A DNA stretch of 64,000 nucleotides from Acinetobacter chengduensis (GTDB lineage: Bacteria; Pseudomonadota; Gammaproteobacteria; Pseudomonadales; Moraxellaceae), in the NCBI RefSeq assembly GCF_003664645.1, contig NZ_RCHC01000006.1, positions 152,314-216,313 of the forward strand. Reading direction: 5' to 3'. Shown here in pieces: positions 9,883-18,160 of the stretch; positions within the stretch are counted from its first letter, which is position 1; every line of letters begins with the position of its first letter. The position numbers and the translations under genes were made by a program. Under the pieces are notes generated by a model. The model saw only the letters and a list, made by a program, of their open reading frames with translations. It was not told the DNA's origin and did not search any database.

Positions 9883-10413
9883 TTATTTCTGAGCAGGCAG
9901 TCCTGATTTTTCTTGTGCTTGAATGATTTTTTGCAACTGCTTTTCTTGCCCAATAATCTTGGCAAATTCGGCTGTGGTTTTTTGACCTGTCTGCTTAACG
10001 TTGGCATCACAATCAACTTGACGCAATTGTTTTGCAATAGAAAATTCCATTTTAAACAATGCACCCATTAACGCCGTGTTGCCTTTATTGTCACGCGCAC
10101 AGCGGTCAGCACCATATTTTAGTAATGTTGTTACAGTCTCTTGATGACCATAATACGTCGCCATCATTAAAGCGGTAAAACCCGAAGCATTGCGGACATC
10201 CACTGGAAAACCGTGCTTGAGGAATTCATTAATGACCTCTTGATTTCCCGTTTTGGCAGCAGCCATAAACAATTGGATCAATTCCTGTTGTGAGGTCATC
10301 TGAGCATCCGCAGTGATTTTAGCGGGGGAGATTTCTTCGGCGATTGCCACGTTTGCGAATGCGGAACCAAACGCGAGAAGACTGGCTAAAAATGTACGTT
10401 GCATAATGCTCAT
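9883..10413 (-). CDS. ankB: Ankyrin-repeat protein downstream of catalase (AnkB-like)
   Basis: A 176-residue protein with an N-terminal signal peptide (residues 1-25, ending IAEE) and about three ankyrin repeats (roughly residues 45-140), including GFTALMMATYYGHQETVTTLLKYGAD and NKGNTALMGALF. The start at 10413 has GGAG 7 bases upstream. In Pseudomonas aeruginosa a periplasmic/membrane ankyrin protein encoded after katB (AnkB) is needed for full catalase activity. The same order, with an exported catalase, suggests the same partnership. The protein-protein role is inferred; the repeats are visible. Confidence 0.85.
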   Translation of the reverse strand: MSIMQRTFLASLLAFGSAFANVAIAEEISPAKITADAQMTSQQELIQLFMAAAKTGNQEVINEFLKHGFPVDVRNASGFTALMMATYYGHQETVTTLLKYGADRCARDNKGNTALMGALFKMEFSIAKQLRQVDCDANVKQTGQKTTAEFAKIIGQEKQLQKIIQAQEKSGLPAQK

Positions 10414-10491
10414 GATGAACTCCAACAGTAATCGAATATATTTACGTTCCAATAGAACGTTCAAAAATGAAATGTGAAGCAAAGAAGAATG

Positions 10492-10539
10492 CCTGTAAAA
10501 CTCCCCTAGGGTTGCAGGAAAGGGTTTGAGTTTTACAGG
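10492..10539 (-). other. Strong stem-loop in the katB-ankB intergenic region
   Basis: CCTGTAAAACTC at 10492-10503 pairs perfectly with GAGTTTTACAGG at 10528-10539 across a 24-base loop. A second short stem (GGTGAC/GTCACC, about 10549-10576) lies just before it in the transcript. There is no long T-run. It could be an attenuator or an RNA-processing element giving unequal katB and ankB output. Confidence 0.5.
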
Positions 10540-10624
10540 ACTTTTCGGTGGTGACTTTCGTCTTTACCCTAGTCACCGATCTGATTGACGTATCGAAATG
10601 CGTCTTTCATCTTTAAGCGATTGC

Positions 10625-12151
10625 TTAGTCTTTTAACTGCGCTGCTTTTGCTTTAACAGTTGCTAAGTTACCGTTTACAGCTTTCGTCATACGCATACCG
10701 TAGTCAGCATCAGCTTTGTAGAAGTAAGACAACATGATGTGCTTAGTTTCTGAATCTTTAACGTTGCCAAGGTCAGCGGCTAAGTTCATGATTAAGTTGT
10801 CTTTGTCTTTTGCAGAATATGAACGGTAAAGCTCACCCGCTTGCTTGAAGTTCTGCTCTTTTACAGCCACTTGCTGAACAGTACCAGACAATGGTGTTTG
10901 TACTGCACGTGCTTTTGCTGTTGCTGGTTTTGGCTCTTTACGGCTAGGCTCGTAGTTCACGTCAGACGTTGTTGCACCAATGTTCATGTAGCCATCTTGG
11001 TTATTATTGTTTACATCAACCAATGGACGGTTTACAGGAATCTGCTGGTGGTTCGCGCCCAAACGGTACATTTGTGTATCTGAGTAAGAGAAGATACGAC
11101 CTTGTAATAGACGGTCTTCAGATGGCTCGATACCTGGTACGAGGTTACCTGGAGCCAATGCCACTTGTTCCGTTTCTTGGAAGAAGTTCTTCGGCATACG
11201 GTTCAGCGTTAAAGTACCTGCTTTAGTTTCAGGAACTAGATCTGTAGGCCAGATTTTTGTCGGGTCAAGCGGATCGAAATCAAACTTGCCTAAGTCTTTA
11301 GGATCCAATACTTGGATATAAAGATCCCATTTCGGGAAGTTACCCGCGTTGATGTTATTGTAAAGATCGTTAGTTAAGTGGTTGAAGTCTTTACCTTGTT
11401 GTTCCATCGCTTCTTTAACATTCAGACCCTTCACGCCTTGTTTAGAGCGGAAGTTAAATTTTACGTATTTGTATTCGCCTTTATCGTTATAAAGTTTGAA
11501 TGCATGTACGCCAAAACCGTCTTGTTCGCGGTAGCTGGTCGGAACACCTTGGTTACCATACACGTAAGTCAACATGTTGGTTGCCCACGGTTGGCTCGAC
11601 AAGAAGTCAAATACGCGGTTTGCATCTTGAACGTTGTTAATTGGGCTTGGCTTCATTGCATGAATGAAATCAGGGAATTTGATTGCATCACGGATGAAGA
11701 ATACTGGAGTTTGGTTACCCACTAAGTCCCAGTTACCTTCTTGCGTATAAAACTTGATTGCAAAGCCGTGCGGGTCACGTAAAGTTTCTGGAGAACCTTT
11801 ACCGTGAATTACAGTCGAGAAGCGTAAGAATACTGGCGTTTTAGTCCCAGCTTTAAACAACGAAGCAATGGTCAAATCTGATAAATCTTTAGTTGCAACA
11901 AACTCACCATAAGCACCTGTACCACGTGCATGCACTACACGCTCAGGAATACGCTCACGACCAAAACGTTGTAGTTTTTGAACCAATTGTACGTCTTGAA
12001 GTAGAACTGAACCATTTGGACCCGCAGTAATCGAGTTTTGATTATCGCCTACTGGTGCACCATTGTCTTTTGTTAATGGCGCTGCTTGAGTCGCCGCTGT
12101 TGTAGTTGCTAACATAGCAACTAGTAAAGAACGCTTAAACATCGTCTTCAT
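10625..12151 (-). CDS. katB: Periplasmic monofunctional heme catalase (KatB-like)
   Basis: A 508-residue clade-type small catalase that dismutates hydrogen peroxide. It starts with an export signal (about residues 1-23, ending TQAAP), so it acts in the periplasm, like KatB of Pseudomonas. Catalytic His is in ERVVHARGTGAYGEF, the distal Asn region is GNQTPVFFIRD, and the proximal heme-ligand Tyr is in RIFSYSDTQMYRLG. ATG at 12151 is used; an ATG three codons later is possible. It is followed by the ankyrin gene on the same strand. The AT-rich upstream gap is where peroxide control would act, but I cannot identify an OxyR site by eye. Confidence 0.93.
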   Translation of the reverse strand: MKTMFKRSLLVAMLATTTAATQAAPLTKDNGAPVGDNQNSITAGPNGSVLLQDVQLVQKLQRFGRERIPERVVHARGTGAYGEFVATKDLSDLTIASLFKAGTKTPVFLRFSTVIHGKGSPETLRDPHGFAIKFYTQEGNWDLVGNQTPVFFIRDAIKFPDFIHAMKPSPINNVQDANRVFDFLSSQPWATNMLTYVYGNQGVPTSYREQDGFGVHAFKLYNDKGEYKYVKFNFRSKQGVKGLNVKEAMEQQGKDFNHLTNDLYNNINAGNFPKWDLYIQVLDPKDLGKFDFDPLDPTKIWPTDLVPETKAGTLTLNRMPKNFFQETEQVALAPGNLVPGIEPSEDRLLQGRIFSYSDTQMYRLGANHQQIPVNRPLVDVNNNNQDGYMNIGATTSDVNYEPSRKEPKPATAKARAVQTPLSGTVQQVAVKEQNFKQAGELYRSYSAKDKDNLIMNLAADLGNVKDSETKHIMLSYFYKADADYGMRMTKAVNGNLATVKAKAAQLKD

Positions 12152-12371
12152 CTCACTAAAATTAATACCTTTCCTGCACGAGAGAAGATACCCATTTTCT
12201 TAAAATAGTTAAAACAGATTATTTTTATGATTTCAATCGTTTTGTTAGATTGTTTATTTTTTATCTAATATTTTTCAACAACTTATTGCTTTAATTTTAA
12301 TCAAAAACTCCATTTTAAATGCATTTTTGCTACAATTTGTCCTGATTTGATTTGATGGATAACAGTCCTAA

Positions 12372-12812
12372 ATGCGCGCCTTATTACAACGTGTTCTAGA
12401 AGCTAAAGTGGTCGTGGATGGTGAAACTACGGGTGAAATTCAGCACGGTATTTTAGTTTTTTTAGGCATTGGCAAAGAGGATGATTTGGTCAAAGGCAAA
12501 AAACTAATTGATAAGATCTTGAAATATCGTTTTTTTGATGATGAACAAGGCAAAATGGGTTGGAACATTAACCAAGCCAATGGTGGCTTATTACTGGTTT
12601 CGCAGTTCACTCTAATGGCACAAACACAAAAAGGCTTACGTCCAGATTTTGGCCCTGCCATGCCACCAAACGATGCAAAAGCCCTGTATGAAGAGCTTGT
12701 AAGCTATGCCAAATCACAGTTTGATAATGTACAAACAGGCATTTTTGGGGCCGACATGAAGGTGCATCTGGTGAATGATGGCCCAGTGACCTTTAATTTA
12801 GAAATTGAATAA
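12372..12812 (+). CDS. dtd: D-aminoacyl-tRNA deacylase
   Basis: A 146-residue Dtd, full length, which hydrolyses D-aminoacyl-tRNAs and so protects translation from D-amino acids. The two active-site strands are visible: SQFTLMA (about residues 77-83) and NDGPVTF (about 136-142), the latter being the GPVT motif. MRALLQRV is the standard N-terminus. It is divergent from katB and has a likely -10 element TACAAT near 12331. A terminator follows. Confidence 0.96.
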   Translation: MRALLQRVLEAKVVVDGETTGEIQHGILVFLGIGKEDDLVKGKKLIDKILKYRFFDDEQGKMGWNINQANGGLLLVSQFTLMAQTQKGLRPDFGPAMPPNDAKALYEELVSYAKSQFDNVQTGIFGADMKVHLVNDGPVTFNLEIE

Positions 12813-12830
12813 AGCCTTCAATACATCGAT

Positions 12831-12860
12831 AAAAAAAGCCCTCTAGATGAGGGCTTTTTT
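12831..12860. terminator. Terminator between dtd and the SCP2 gene
   Basis: A-run, GCCCTC, TAGAT loop, GAGGGC, T-run. It is symmetric and lies between converging genes. Confidence 0.8.
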
Positions 12861-12913
12861 AAATCCTCCCCTAGCCCATCCTTTAAAAAAGGAGAGGAAA
12901 CAAGGAGTAAATC

Positions 12914-13393
12914 TTACTTACCTGTTTTTTCTTTAATGAAAGCACGGGCAATTTTAATTTTTTCTTTTACAGGTTTTGGTAATTTTGGTGGAATCAACTT
13001 CGCTACTTGGTTAAACCAAACCAACAGACCAAAATCACCTTCCATTTTAATACTGCCGTTTTGCATACCTGTCATAAATGCAGTTGGATCGCCCTTCATG
13101 AGAGTTTTCACGCCTTGTTCGCTATCTGCAAATTGCAAAATAAAATCTGCTTTTTCTGCATCACCAGCAACGGTGTCAATGTGGCCATTATTAACAATAA
13201 TTTGACGTGCAAGGCCTAAGTCTGTGCCAATTTGAATACGAAATTGACGCTCATGAACCAACTCAATAAATTTAGGGCTGGTACGCGCAAGTTGTTTCAT
13301 ACGCAATGCTAAACCAGCAACCAGTAAATCCAGCGGATCCGTGCTGACATCAACCAGTGGTAATTTTACGACAGGAATTGATGATAATTTCAT
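12914..13393 (-). CDS. SCP2 sterol-binding-domain protein
   Basis: A 159-residue protein with an SCP2-like fold region (about residues 45-135): FRIQIGTDLGLARQIIVNNGHI, ADFILQFADSEQGVKTLMKGDPTAFMTGMQNGSIKMEGDFGLLVWF. SCP2 domains bind lipids or acyl-CoA in a hydrophobic tunnel. In proteobacteria a distant relative, UbiT/UbiJ, helps ubiquinone synthesis, but nothing here decides that. There is no signal peptide. Monocistronic by appearance. Confidence 0.8.
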   Translation of the reverse strand: MKLSSIPVVKLPLVDVSTDPLDLLVAGLALRMKQLARTSPKFIELVHERQFRIQIGTDLGLARQIIVNNGHIDTVAGDAEKADFILQFADSEQGVKTLMKGDPTAFMTGMQNGSIKMEGDFGLLVWFNQVAKLIPPKLPKPVKEKIKIARAFIKEKTGK

Positions 13394-13494
13394 GACTTTA
13401 AGCCTATTGTAATTGTTGGGAAATTGATTGCCTCATCCTACCATAACTTCATTTTTTTAATGCATGCCTTTAGCGTTTAAATTTGTGCTCAACA

Positions 13495-13526
13495 TAAAAA
13501 AGGCATGTATGAAACATGCCTTTTTT
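13495..13526 (-). terminator. Terminator downstream of the small membrane protein gene
   Basis: A-run plus GGCATGT pairing with ACATGCC plus T-run, 19 bases beyond the stop of the minus-strand gene at 13545. Confidence 0.8.
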
Positions 13527-13544
13527 CACCTTCGAATGTTTCTA

Positions 13545-13877
13545 TCAGCGACTTGAATATTGCTGATCATCCTCATAGACAGGTGTGTGTTCAATATATT
13601 GACGTTTTGCTGAGGCACGCTCTGCACGACGGTCTTCAAGCAATAGCATAAGAATAAATACTGTCATCGTCGTCATTAATGCCACTAAGTAGCTGGAAAT
13701 CATGCTGAGCTCAAATACAGTTTGTGTGCCAAAACGAATGACTTCAACCATGCCCCATACCAGCATCCCAGCCAGCATATAGTTTAACCAGCGACGATAC
13801 GGCGAGAAGAAAACAGCAATGACAGCAGCCGCGACTAAGCTCATGCCTAGAATGGTGGCAAAATTCGCTGTTACCAT
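13545..13877 (-). CDS. Small three-segment membrane protein, unknown function
   Basis: A 110-residue protein with three hydrophobic stretches (about residues 6-23, 31-45 and 57-79) and a charged C-terminal tail (EDRRAERASAKRQYIE... ending YSSR). The ATG at 13877 has GGAGG 6-10 bases upstream. An ATG 15 bases further out lies before that ribosome site, so it is not the start. It is its own unit, with a terminator behind. I do not recognise a family. Confidence 0.7.
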   Translation of the reverse strand: MVTANFATILGMSLVAAAVIAVFFSPYRRWLNYMLAGMLVWGMVEVIRFGTQTVFELSMISSYLVALMTTMTVFILMLLLEDRRAERASAKRQYIEHTPVYEDDQQYSSR

Positions 13878-14235
13878 ATAAACCTCCGTCATTTAATGAA
13901 ACCGTTGCTATGGCTAGGTTTCATCTAAAATTACCGTGTAATCAATCAATGGAATGTATGAACTTCAAACTCTATGCATGCATTATGCGCAGTTTTTTTG
14001 ATAAAAAAAGTCTTGTCTTCGGCCTAAGCGACACACATTGTCGCAATATTATTTTGTCATTACATTTTTTTATTTTGAAGTTTTCTTAGAACAAAGACCA
14101 TGCCTCGCTTGGCGTGTCATTACAAAAAAAAACCTGCTTTTTTGCAGTGAAAAATTTATTTTTCAGATCATGTTAATCGTTGTTTTTATCAACAATTTTA
14201 CATTTACCGTTGGTCGCCTATGAGTTGAAATCCAT
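13878..14235. other. Gene-free AT-rich stretch
   Basis: Holds the promoter region of the small membrane protein and the tail of serB. It contains a short hairpin (GCGAC/GTCGC near 14029-14045), and homopolymer A and T runs. I find no start codon with a ribosome site leading to a convincing protein, and no tRNA-like fold. Confidence 0.5.
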
Positions 14236-14265
14236 AAAAAAACGCAGTCATTTGACTGCGTTTTT
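14236..14265 (-). terminator. Terminator of serB
   Basis: AACGCAGTCA pairs with TGACTGCGTT and is flanked by A- and T-runs, 17 bases beyond the serB stop on the minus strand. Confidence 0.8.
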
Positions 14266-14282
14266 CATACAACTGTCACACT

Positions 14283-15503
14283 TTAGGCACGATTTAAATC
14301 TTTATCGTGTACACCTAAAAGATATAACACGCCATCTAGCCCTACGCTTGAAATCGCTTGATTGGCATTTTGACGTACCAATGGTTTAGCACGGAATGCC
14401 ACACCTAAACCTGCAATCGAAAGCATGGGTAAGTCATTTGCGCCATCCCCCACTGCAATTGCTTGTTCTAAAGAAATACCCATCTCTTCAGCAATTTTAG
14501 TGAGCAACAACGCTTTACGTGCGCCATCGACAATGTGGCCTTTCACTTCGCCGGTGACCACGCCATCTTGAATATCCAAAATATTAGCATGTACCTCATC
14601 AATACCGAGTTTCGCTTGTAAATACTCTGCAAAATACTGAAAGCCACCTGACAAAATTGCTGTGCGGTAACCCAAAGATTTCAATGTTGAAATTAGGCGC
14701 TCAGCACCTTCTGTTACTGTTAAGCGCTCTGCAATACTCGCCAGCACAGAAGCATCCATACCTTTGAGCAAAGCAACACGTGCACGGAAACTGCTTTGGA
14801 AATCAAGCTCACCCTGCATCGCACGTTCTGTAATCTCAGCCACCTGCTCGCCTACGCCCGCTTCTTTTGCTAACTCATCAATCACTTCTTGCTCAATCAG
14901 CGTCGAATCCATATCAAAGCACACAAGGCGACGGTTACGGCGGTAAGCATTGTCTTCTTGTACCGCAACATCGACATTCAGTTCACTTGAGAGTTTCAAG
15001 CAAGCTGCACGCATGGCTGCTGCGTCCAGCATTTGGCCTTTTAAACCAAACTCAACACAGGCACGCTTTGGCTCTACAGACTCGCCATTTAATGCTGGAC
15101 GGCCAGATAAACGGGTCACAGTTTCAATATTGAAGCCCTGTCCTGAGACAATTTTTGTTACCGCCTGTAAATGTGATGGCGTCAATTCTGGCGCCAAAGC
15201 TGTCACGATATAGCGTGTACGGCCACCTTCATTTACCCATTGATCATAATCTGCAGCAGAGATTGGTTTAAAACGAACAGTTAAGCCAATTTCATGTGCT
15301 AAAATCAGAATTTCCTTCATGGCTAATGCTGTAGCAGTTTGGTCATCTGACGAAACAACAATACCTAAAGTCAGTTGGTTATGTATGACGGCTTGACCTA
15401 CATCTAAGATTTGTAAGGAATGAACGGACAGTGCCTGCATTAATCGTGTAAATTGATTAGGCTGGTCTGGTCCCAGAAATGAAATAAGGATGATTTCTCG
15501 CAT
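14283..15503 (-). CDS. serB: Phosphoserine phosphatase with N-terminal ACT-type domains
   Basis: A 406-residue HAD phosphatase for the last step of L-serine synthesis. The catalytic motif is DMDST (residues 197-201), followed by LSGGF (motif II) and GDGANDLPM (motif IV). The first 185 residues contain two ACT-like regulatory modules (IILISFLGPDQPNQFTRL..., RYIVTALAPELTPSHLQAV...), which makes it longer than the E. coli enzyme, as is usual for Pseudomonas and Acinetobacter SerB. It is divergent from a YtjB-like membrane protein, the same arrangement as serB/ytjB in E. coli. Confidence 0.95.
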   Translation of the reverse strand: MREIILISFLGPDQPNQFTRLMQALSVHSLQILDVGQAVIHNQLTLGIVVSSDDQTATALAMKEILILAHEIGLTVRFKPISAADYDQWVNEGGRTRYIVTALAPELTPSHLQAVTKIVSGQGFNIETVTRLSGRPALNGESVEPKRACVEFGLKGQMLDAAAMRAACLKLSSELNVDVAVQEDNAYRRNRRLVCFDMDSTLIEQEVIDELAKEAGVGEQVAEITERAMQGELDFQSSFRARVALLKGMDASVLASIAERLTVTEGAERLISTLKSLGYRTAILSGGFQYFAEYLQAKLGIDEVHANILDIQDGVVTGEVKGHIVDGARKALLLTKIAEEMGISLEQAIAVGDGANDLPMLSIAGLGVAFRAKPLVRQNANQAISSVGLDGVLYLLGVHDKDLNRA

Positions 15504-15562
15504 GAATTGACTCGGGTCTGAGCTACAACTATTGTTAGAATCATAATCGAAAATAAACAGTT

Positions 15563-16831
15563 TTGCCTTGGAAGTTTACGTTGAATGCGCCTAGACAAGG
15601 GCTATTTGCTAGCCTACTAATAGTAAGTTTCGCTTTTCATACCTTTTTGCTGGTATTGGCGACCACACATCAGCTGAACGAAAACCGTGCCAGCCAAGGT
15701 CAACTGATGACCAGCCAATTGGTCACCGACAGCATTTCAGAAATGGAACCTGCCAATACCGTGTCATTGGCATTGCTTGCGGATCGCTATGCAACCAATC
15801 CGAGCGTGGCCTCTATTCGAATTTTAAATTCGGCCAAGCAAGTTCTCGCAACGGGTGGTCAAACCAAAACCCGTGAAGGAGAAGTCTTCGTACGCGATGC
15901 ACTGCTCAATGAGAAAAAAGTCGGTACGGTTGAAATCACTTTAATTCAACCAAGCATTGGTGAAATTTTACGTACCCAGTGGCTGGCTATTTTGGTTTCA
16001 TTCATTATTCATGGTTTATTGTGGTTAGCCTACCGCGGTATTGCTCGTCCAAGTCGTACTGAATACTTGGCACGCATTAACAATGAATCACGTTTGAAAC
16101 ATGAAATTCAAAGCTTGACGCAAGCGCTAGAGCAAGAAAAACACAACGCTGCTGTCGCAATTGCACAAGCACAGCAAAATGCGCAAAACAAACCGAAAAA
16201 AGAACACAAACCCGTCGTGATTGACAGCAGTAGTTTAGCGCTCAACATTCAATACTATGACCCGAAACAGTTGCTCGATACCGTCAATAAAACAGTTTCT
16301 GGTCCGTACTTTAATTTATGTCAGCTGTTTTTAAATAAAGCCACTGAACTGTGCATACAACACTATAAATTAAACAGCTCAGACATTTGTACTGTGCATA
16401 AATTTGATGATCATGGTGCAATGATTAGCATCTCAGCAGATACACCGAATGGTTTACAGTGTTTGACCATGATTAGCGCAGTATTCCAACTGCTTTCAGA
16501 TGTGCTCTATAAACGCTACCGTGAAGAGCGTCGCTTTGTTTTACAAACCCGTAGTGCAATTTCAAGTGCTGTTGAAGCGATGCAATTGAGCTCAGTACAA
16601 GCGGCTGAACGTCTCGTACAGCAATTATCTGCCAAAGAAAGTGCCGTGCAAGTACCGAATCATTTACTGAAAGAGATTTCGGATCATTTCCAATTGGTAA
16701 GTTTGCCCAATCCAACCAATGTACTGACCCGTCATGCCTTTATGATTAACGGAATGGATGCAGATGCTGCAGAATTGGCACAATCTTTCCGCACTGAAAT
16801 TTTAAAATCTAAGCAGTCTAAGGCATCTTAA
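15563..16831 (+). CDS. Membrane protein of the AhpA/YtjB type with long C-terminal domain
   Basis: A 422-residue inner-membrane protein. The first membrane segment is about residues 15-33 and the second about 140-157, with a roughly 105-residue periplasmic loop between them. A cytoplasmic coiled coil (about 165-205, rich in Gln/Ala/Glu) follows, and then a C-terminal domain of about 200 residues that I do not recognise. The N-terminal half and the divergent position next to serB fit the AhpA/YtjB family; the extra C-terminal half does not occur in the short enterobacterial form. The start is taken as TTG at 15563 (MPWKFTLNAPRQG) without a clear ribosome site, so it is uncertain. Confidence 0.65.
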   Translation: MPWKFTLNAPRQGLFASLLIVSFAFHTFLLVLATTHQLNENRASQGQLMTSQLVTDSISEMEPANTVSLALLADRYATNPSVASIRILNSAKQVLATGGQTKTREGEVFVRDALLNEKKVGTVEITLIQPSIGEILRTQWLAILVSFIIHGLLWLAYRGIARPSRTEYLARINNESRLKHEIQSLTQALEQEKHNAAVAIAQAQQNAQNKPKKEHKPVVIDSSSLALNIQYYDPKQLLDTVNKTVSGPYFNLCQLFLNKATELCIQHYKLNSSDICTVHKFDDHGAMISISADTPNGLQCLTMISAVFQLLSDVLYKRYREERRFVLQTRSAISSAVEAMQLSSVQAAERLVQQLSAKESAVQVPNHLLKEISDHFQLVSLPNPTNVLTRHAFMINGMDADAAELAQSFRTEILKSKQSKAS

Positions 16832-16850
16832 ACACTGCCCTATACGACAC

Positions 16851-16880
16851 AAAAAAGCCTGAAACGATTCAGGCTTTTTT
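16851..16880. terminator. Bidirectional terminator
   Basis: AAAAAAGCCTGAA pairs with TTCAGGCTTTTTT between the converging YtjB-like gene and pncA. Confidence 0.85.
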
Positions 16881-16904
16881 ATTGATACCCCAACAACATC
16901 GGCT

Positions 16905-17570
16905 TTAGCCCATCGGCTGTGCTTCACTCACAATATCTTTCATATAAATACGCTTTACACCACTTGAAAGCATATCTTGCCATGCCTGCTGTAATGAACC
17001 CTGTAAATCAATGCCCTTACATGCATCTGCCACTACGAAAGTACGAAAGCCTAAATGACTTGCATCCATCGCAGTCCATGCCACACAAAAGTCTGTCGCA
17101 ATACCCACAATAAAGACACTATCTATACCACGCTCTTTTAAATAACCAGCAAGCCCTGTCGAAGTTTTATGATCTGCTTCCATAAAAGCAGAATAGCTAT
17201 CAATGTTGCTATGCATACCTTTACGAATCACCAATTGAGCATGTGGAATCGATAAATCTGGATGTAAAGCAGCATCGTGTGTACCTTGTACACAATGTGT
17301 GGGCCAAAGCACTTGGGGGCCATAGGCCAATTTAATGCTGTCATAAGGCTGTGCACCCGCATGATTGGCAGCAAATGAAATATGATTCGCTGGATGCCAG
17401 TCTTGGGTTAGCACTACATTTTCAAAATATTGTGCCAATTGATTAATCGCAGGAATAATCTGATCTGCATTTGCCACAGCAAGGTTGCCACCAGGCGTAA
17501 ATCCATTCTGAACATCGACCACAATTAAGGCACAATTCTTTTGCATAACACTCAATCCATTTTCATTCAA
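16905..17570 (-). CDS. pncA: Nicotinamidase
   Basis: An isochorismatase-fold amidase that turns nicotinamide into nicotinic acid for the salvage pathway completed by PncB. The catalytic Asp is in VVDVQNGF, the metal ligands follow in LTQDWHPANHISFA, the Lys region is VIRKGMHSNIDSYSAF, and the nucleophile Cys is in GIATDFCVAWTA. The outermost start (17570) gives 221 residues. A second ATG at 17546 gives a more usual short N-terminus of ten residues before the catalytic Asp. Neither has a strong ribosome site. Confidence 0.93.
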   Translation of the reverse strand: MNENGLSVMQKNCALIVVDVQNGFTPGGNLAVANADQIIPAINQLAQYFENVVLTQDWHPANHISFAANHAGAQPYDSIKLAYGPQVLWPTHCVQGTHDAALHPDLSIPHAQLVIRKGMHSNIDSYSAFMEADHKTSTGLAGYLKERGIDSVFIVGIATDFCVAWTAMDASHLGFRTFVVADACKGIDLQGSLQQAWQDMLSSGVKRIYMKDIVSEAQPMG

Positions 17571-17597
17571 TTAAATCTGCGCTTTGGCGCATTCGGT

Positions 17598-18008
17598 TCA
17601 CGGTTGTAGTATTTCTTCTTGACGATAAAAATAAAATGACCCGCCTAAAGAATTCAAGTTATATCTTGGCAAATGTTGTTGTAAAGAGCATGCAAAACGT
17701 GGATAAATTTTGGCTTTACGTTCAGTCGAGGCGTGAAAACAAAAATATAAGGGTTGGTATTTATGCACAAAATTCACAATATGCTCACGCGTCAAACGCA
17801 TGACTTCAAACGCATTAATTCCCATGTTCACGTCATCTTGTACGGGCTCATCGGCAAAAGCTAGCCAAGCATTCATGCCTTTAGTTCGAGTGAAATTCAT
17901 TTTTTTGACATCACGTTTGAGCGTTAAATTAAACTCATTTTGCTTAAACGACAGTGTAAAAAGCTGACCATCGACCTTAAATTGTGCCATCCAATGATTC
18001 TGACTCAT
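17598..18008 (-). CDS. Hypothetical protein
   Basis: A 136-residue soluble protein without signal peptide or membrane segment. Visible features are a basic first half (LTLKRDVKKMNFTRTKGMNAW), a Cys in YFCFHAST and an aromatic-rich end (GGSFYFYRQEE). It is 27 bases upstream of pncA on the same strand with no terminator between them, so it may be co-transcribed. I recognise no family. Confidence 0.6.
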   Translation of the reverse strand: MSQNHWMAQFKVDGQLFTLSFKQNEFNLTLKRDVKKMNFTRTKGMNAWLAFADEPVQDDVNMGINAFEVMRLTREHIVNFVHKYQPLYFCFHASTERKAKIYPRFACSLQQHLPRYNLNSLGGSFYFYRQEEILQP

Positions 18009-18116
18009 TCGCCCCTCATATTCTTTATTATTAAATTGATTATCACATACAAATCAAATATCTAAATTAAAATATCATTAAAAAATGAGAACTTATTATT
18101 TTTAAGAATACCCCAT

Positions 18117-18147
18117 AAAAAAAGCCCGTAATCTACGGGCTTTTTTT
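18117..18147 (-). terminator. Terminator of the MhpT-like gene
   Basis: AAAGCCCGTA pairs with TACGGGCTTT across a 3-base loop. It lies 14 bases beyond the stop on the minus strand. Confidence 0.8.
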
Positions 18148-18160
18148 ATGTTTTAGGCGT

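Noticed and set aside
10569..10610. A 13-codon frame starting MKDAFRYV in the katB-ankB gap as a leader peptide.
   Set aside because: No ribosome site, too short to distinguish from chance, and it lies after katB rather than before a regulated gene start.
14038..14223. A possible 61-residue hydrophobic protein upstream of the serB terminator.
   Set aside because: No ribosome site, very AT-rich, and no family resemblance; treated as noncoding.
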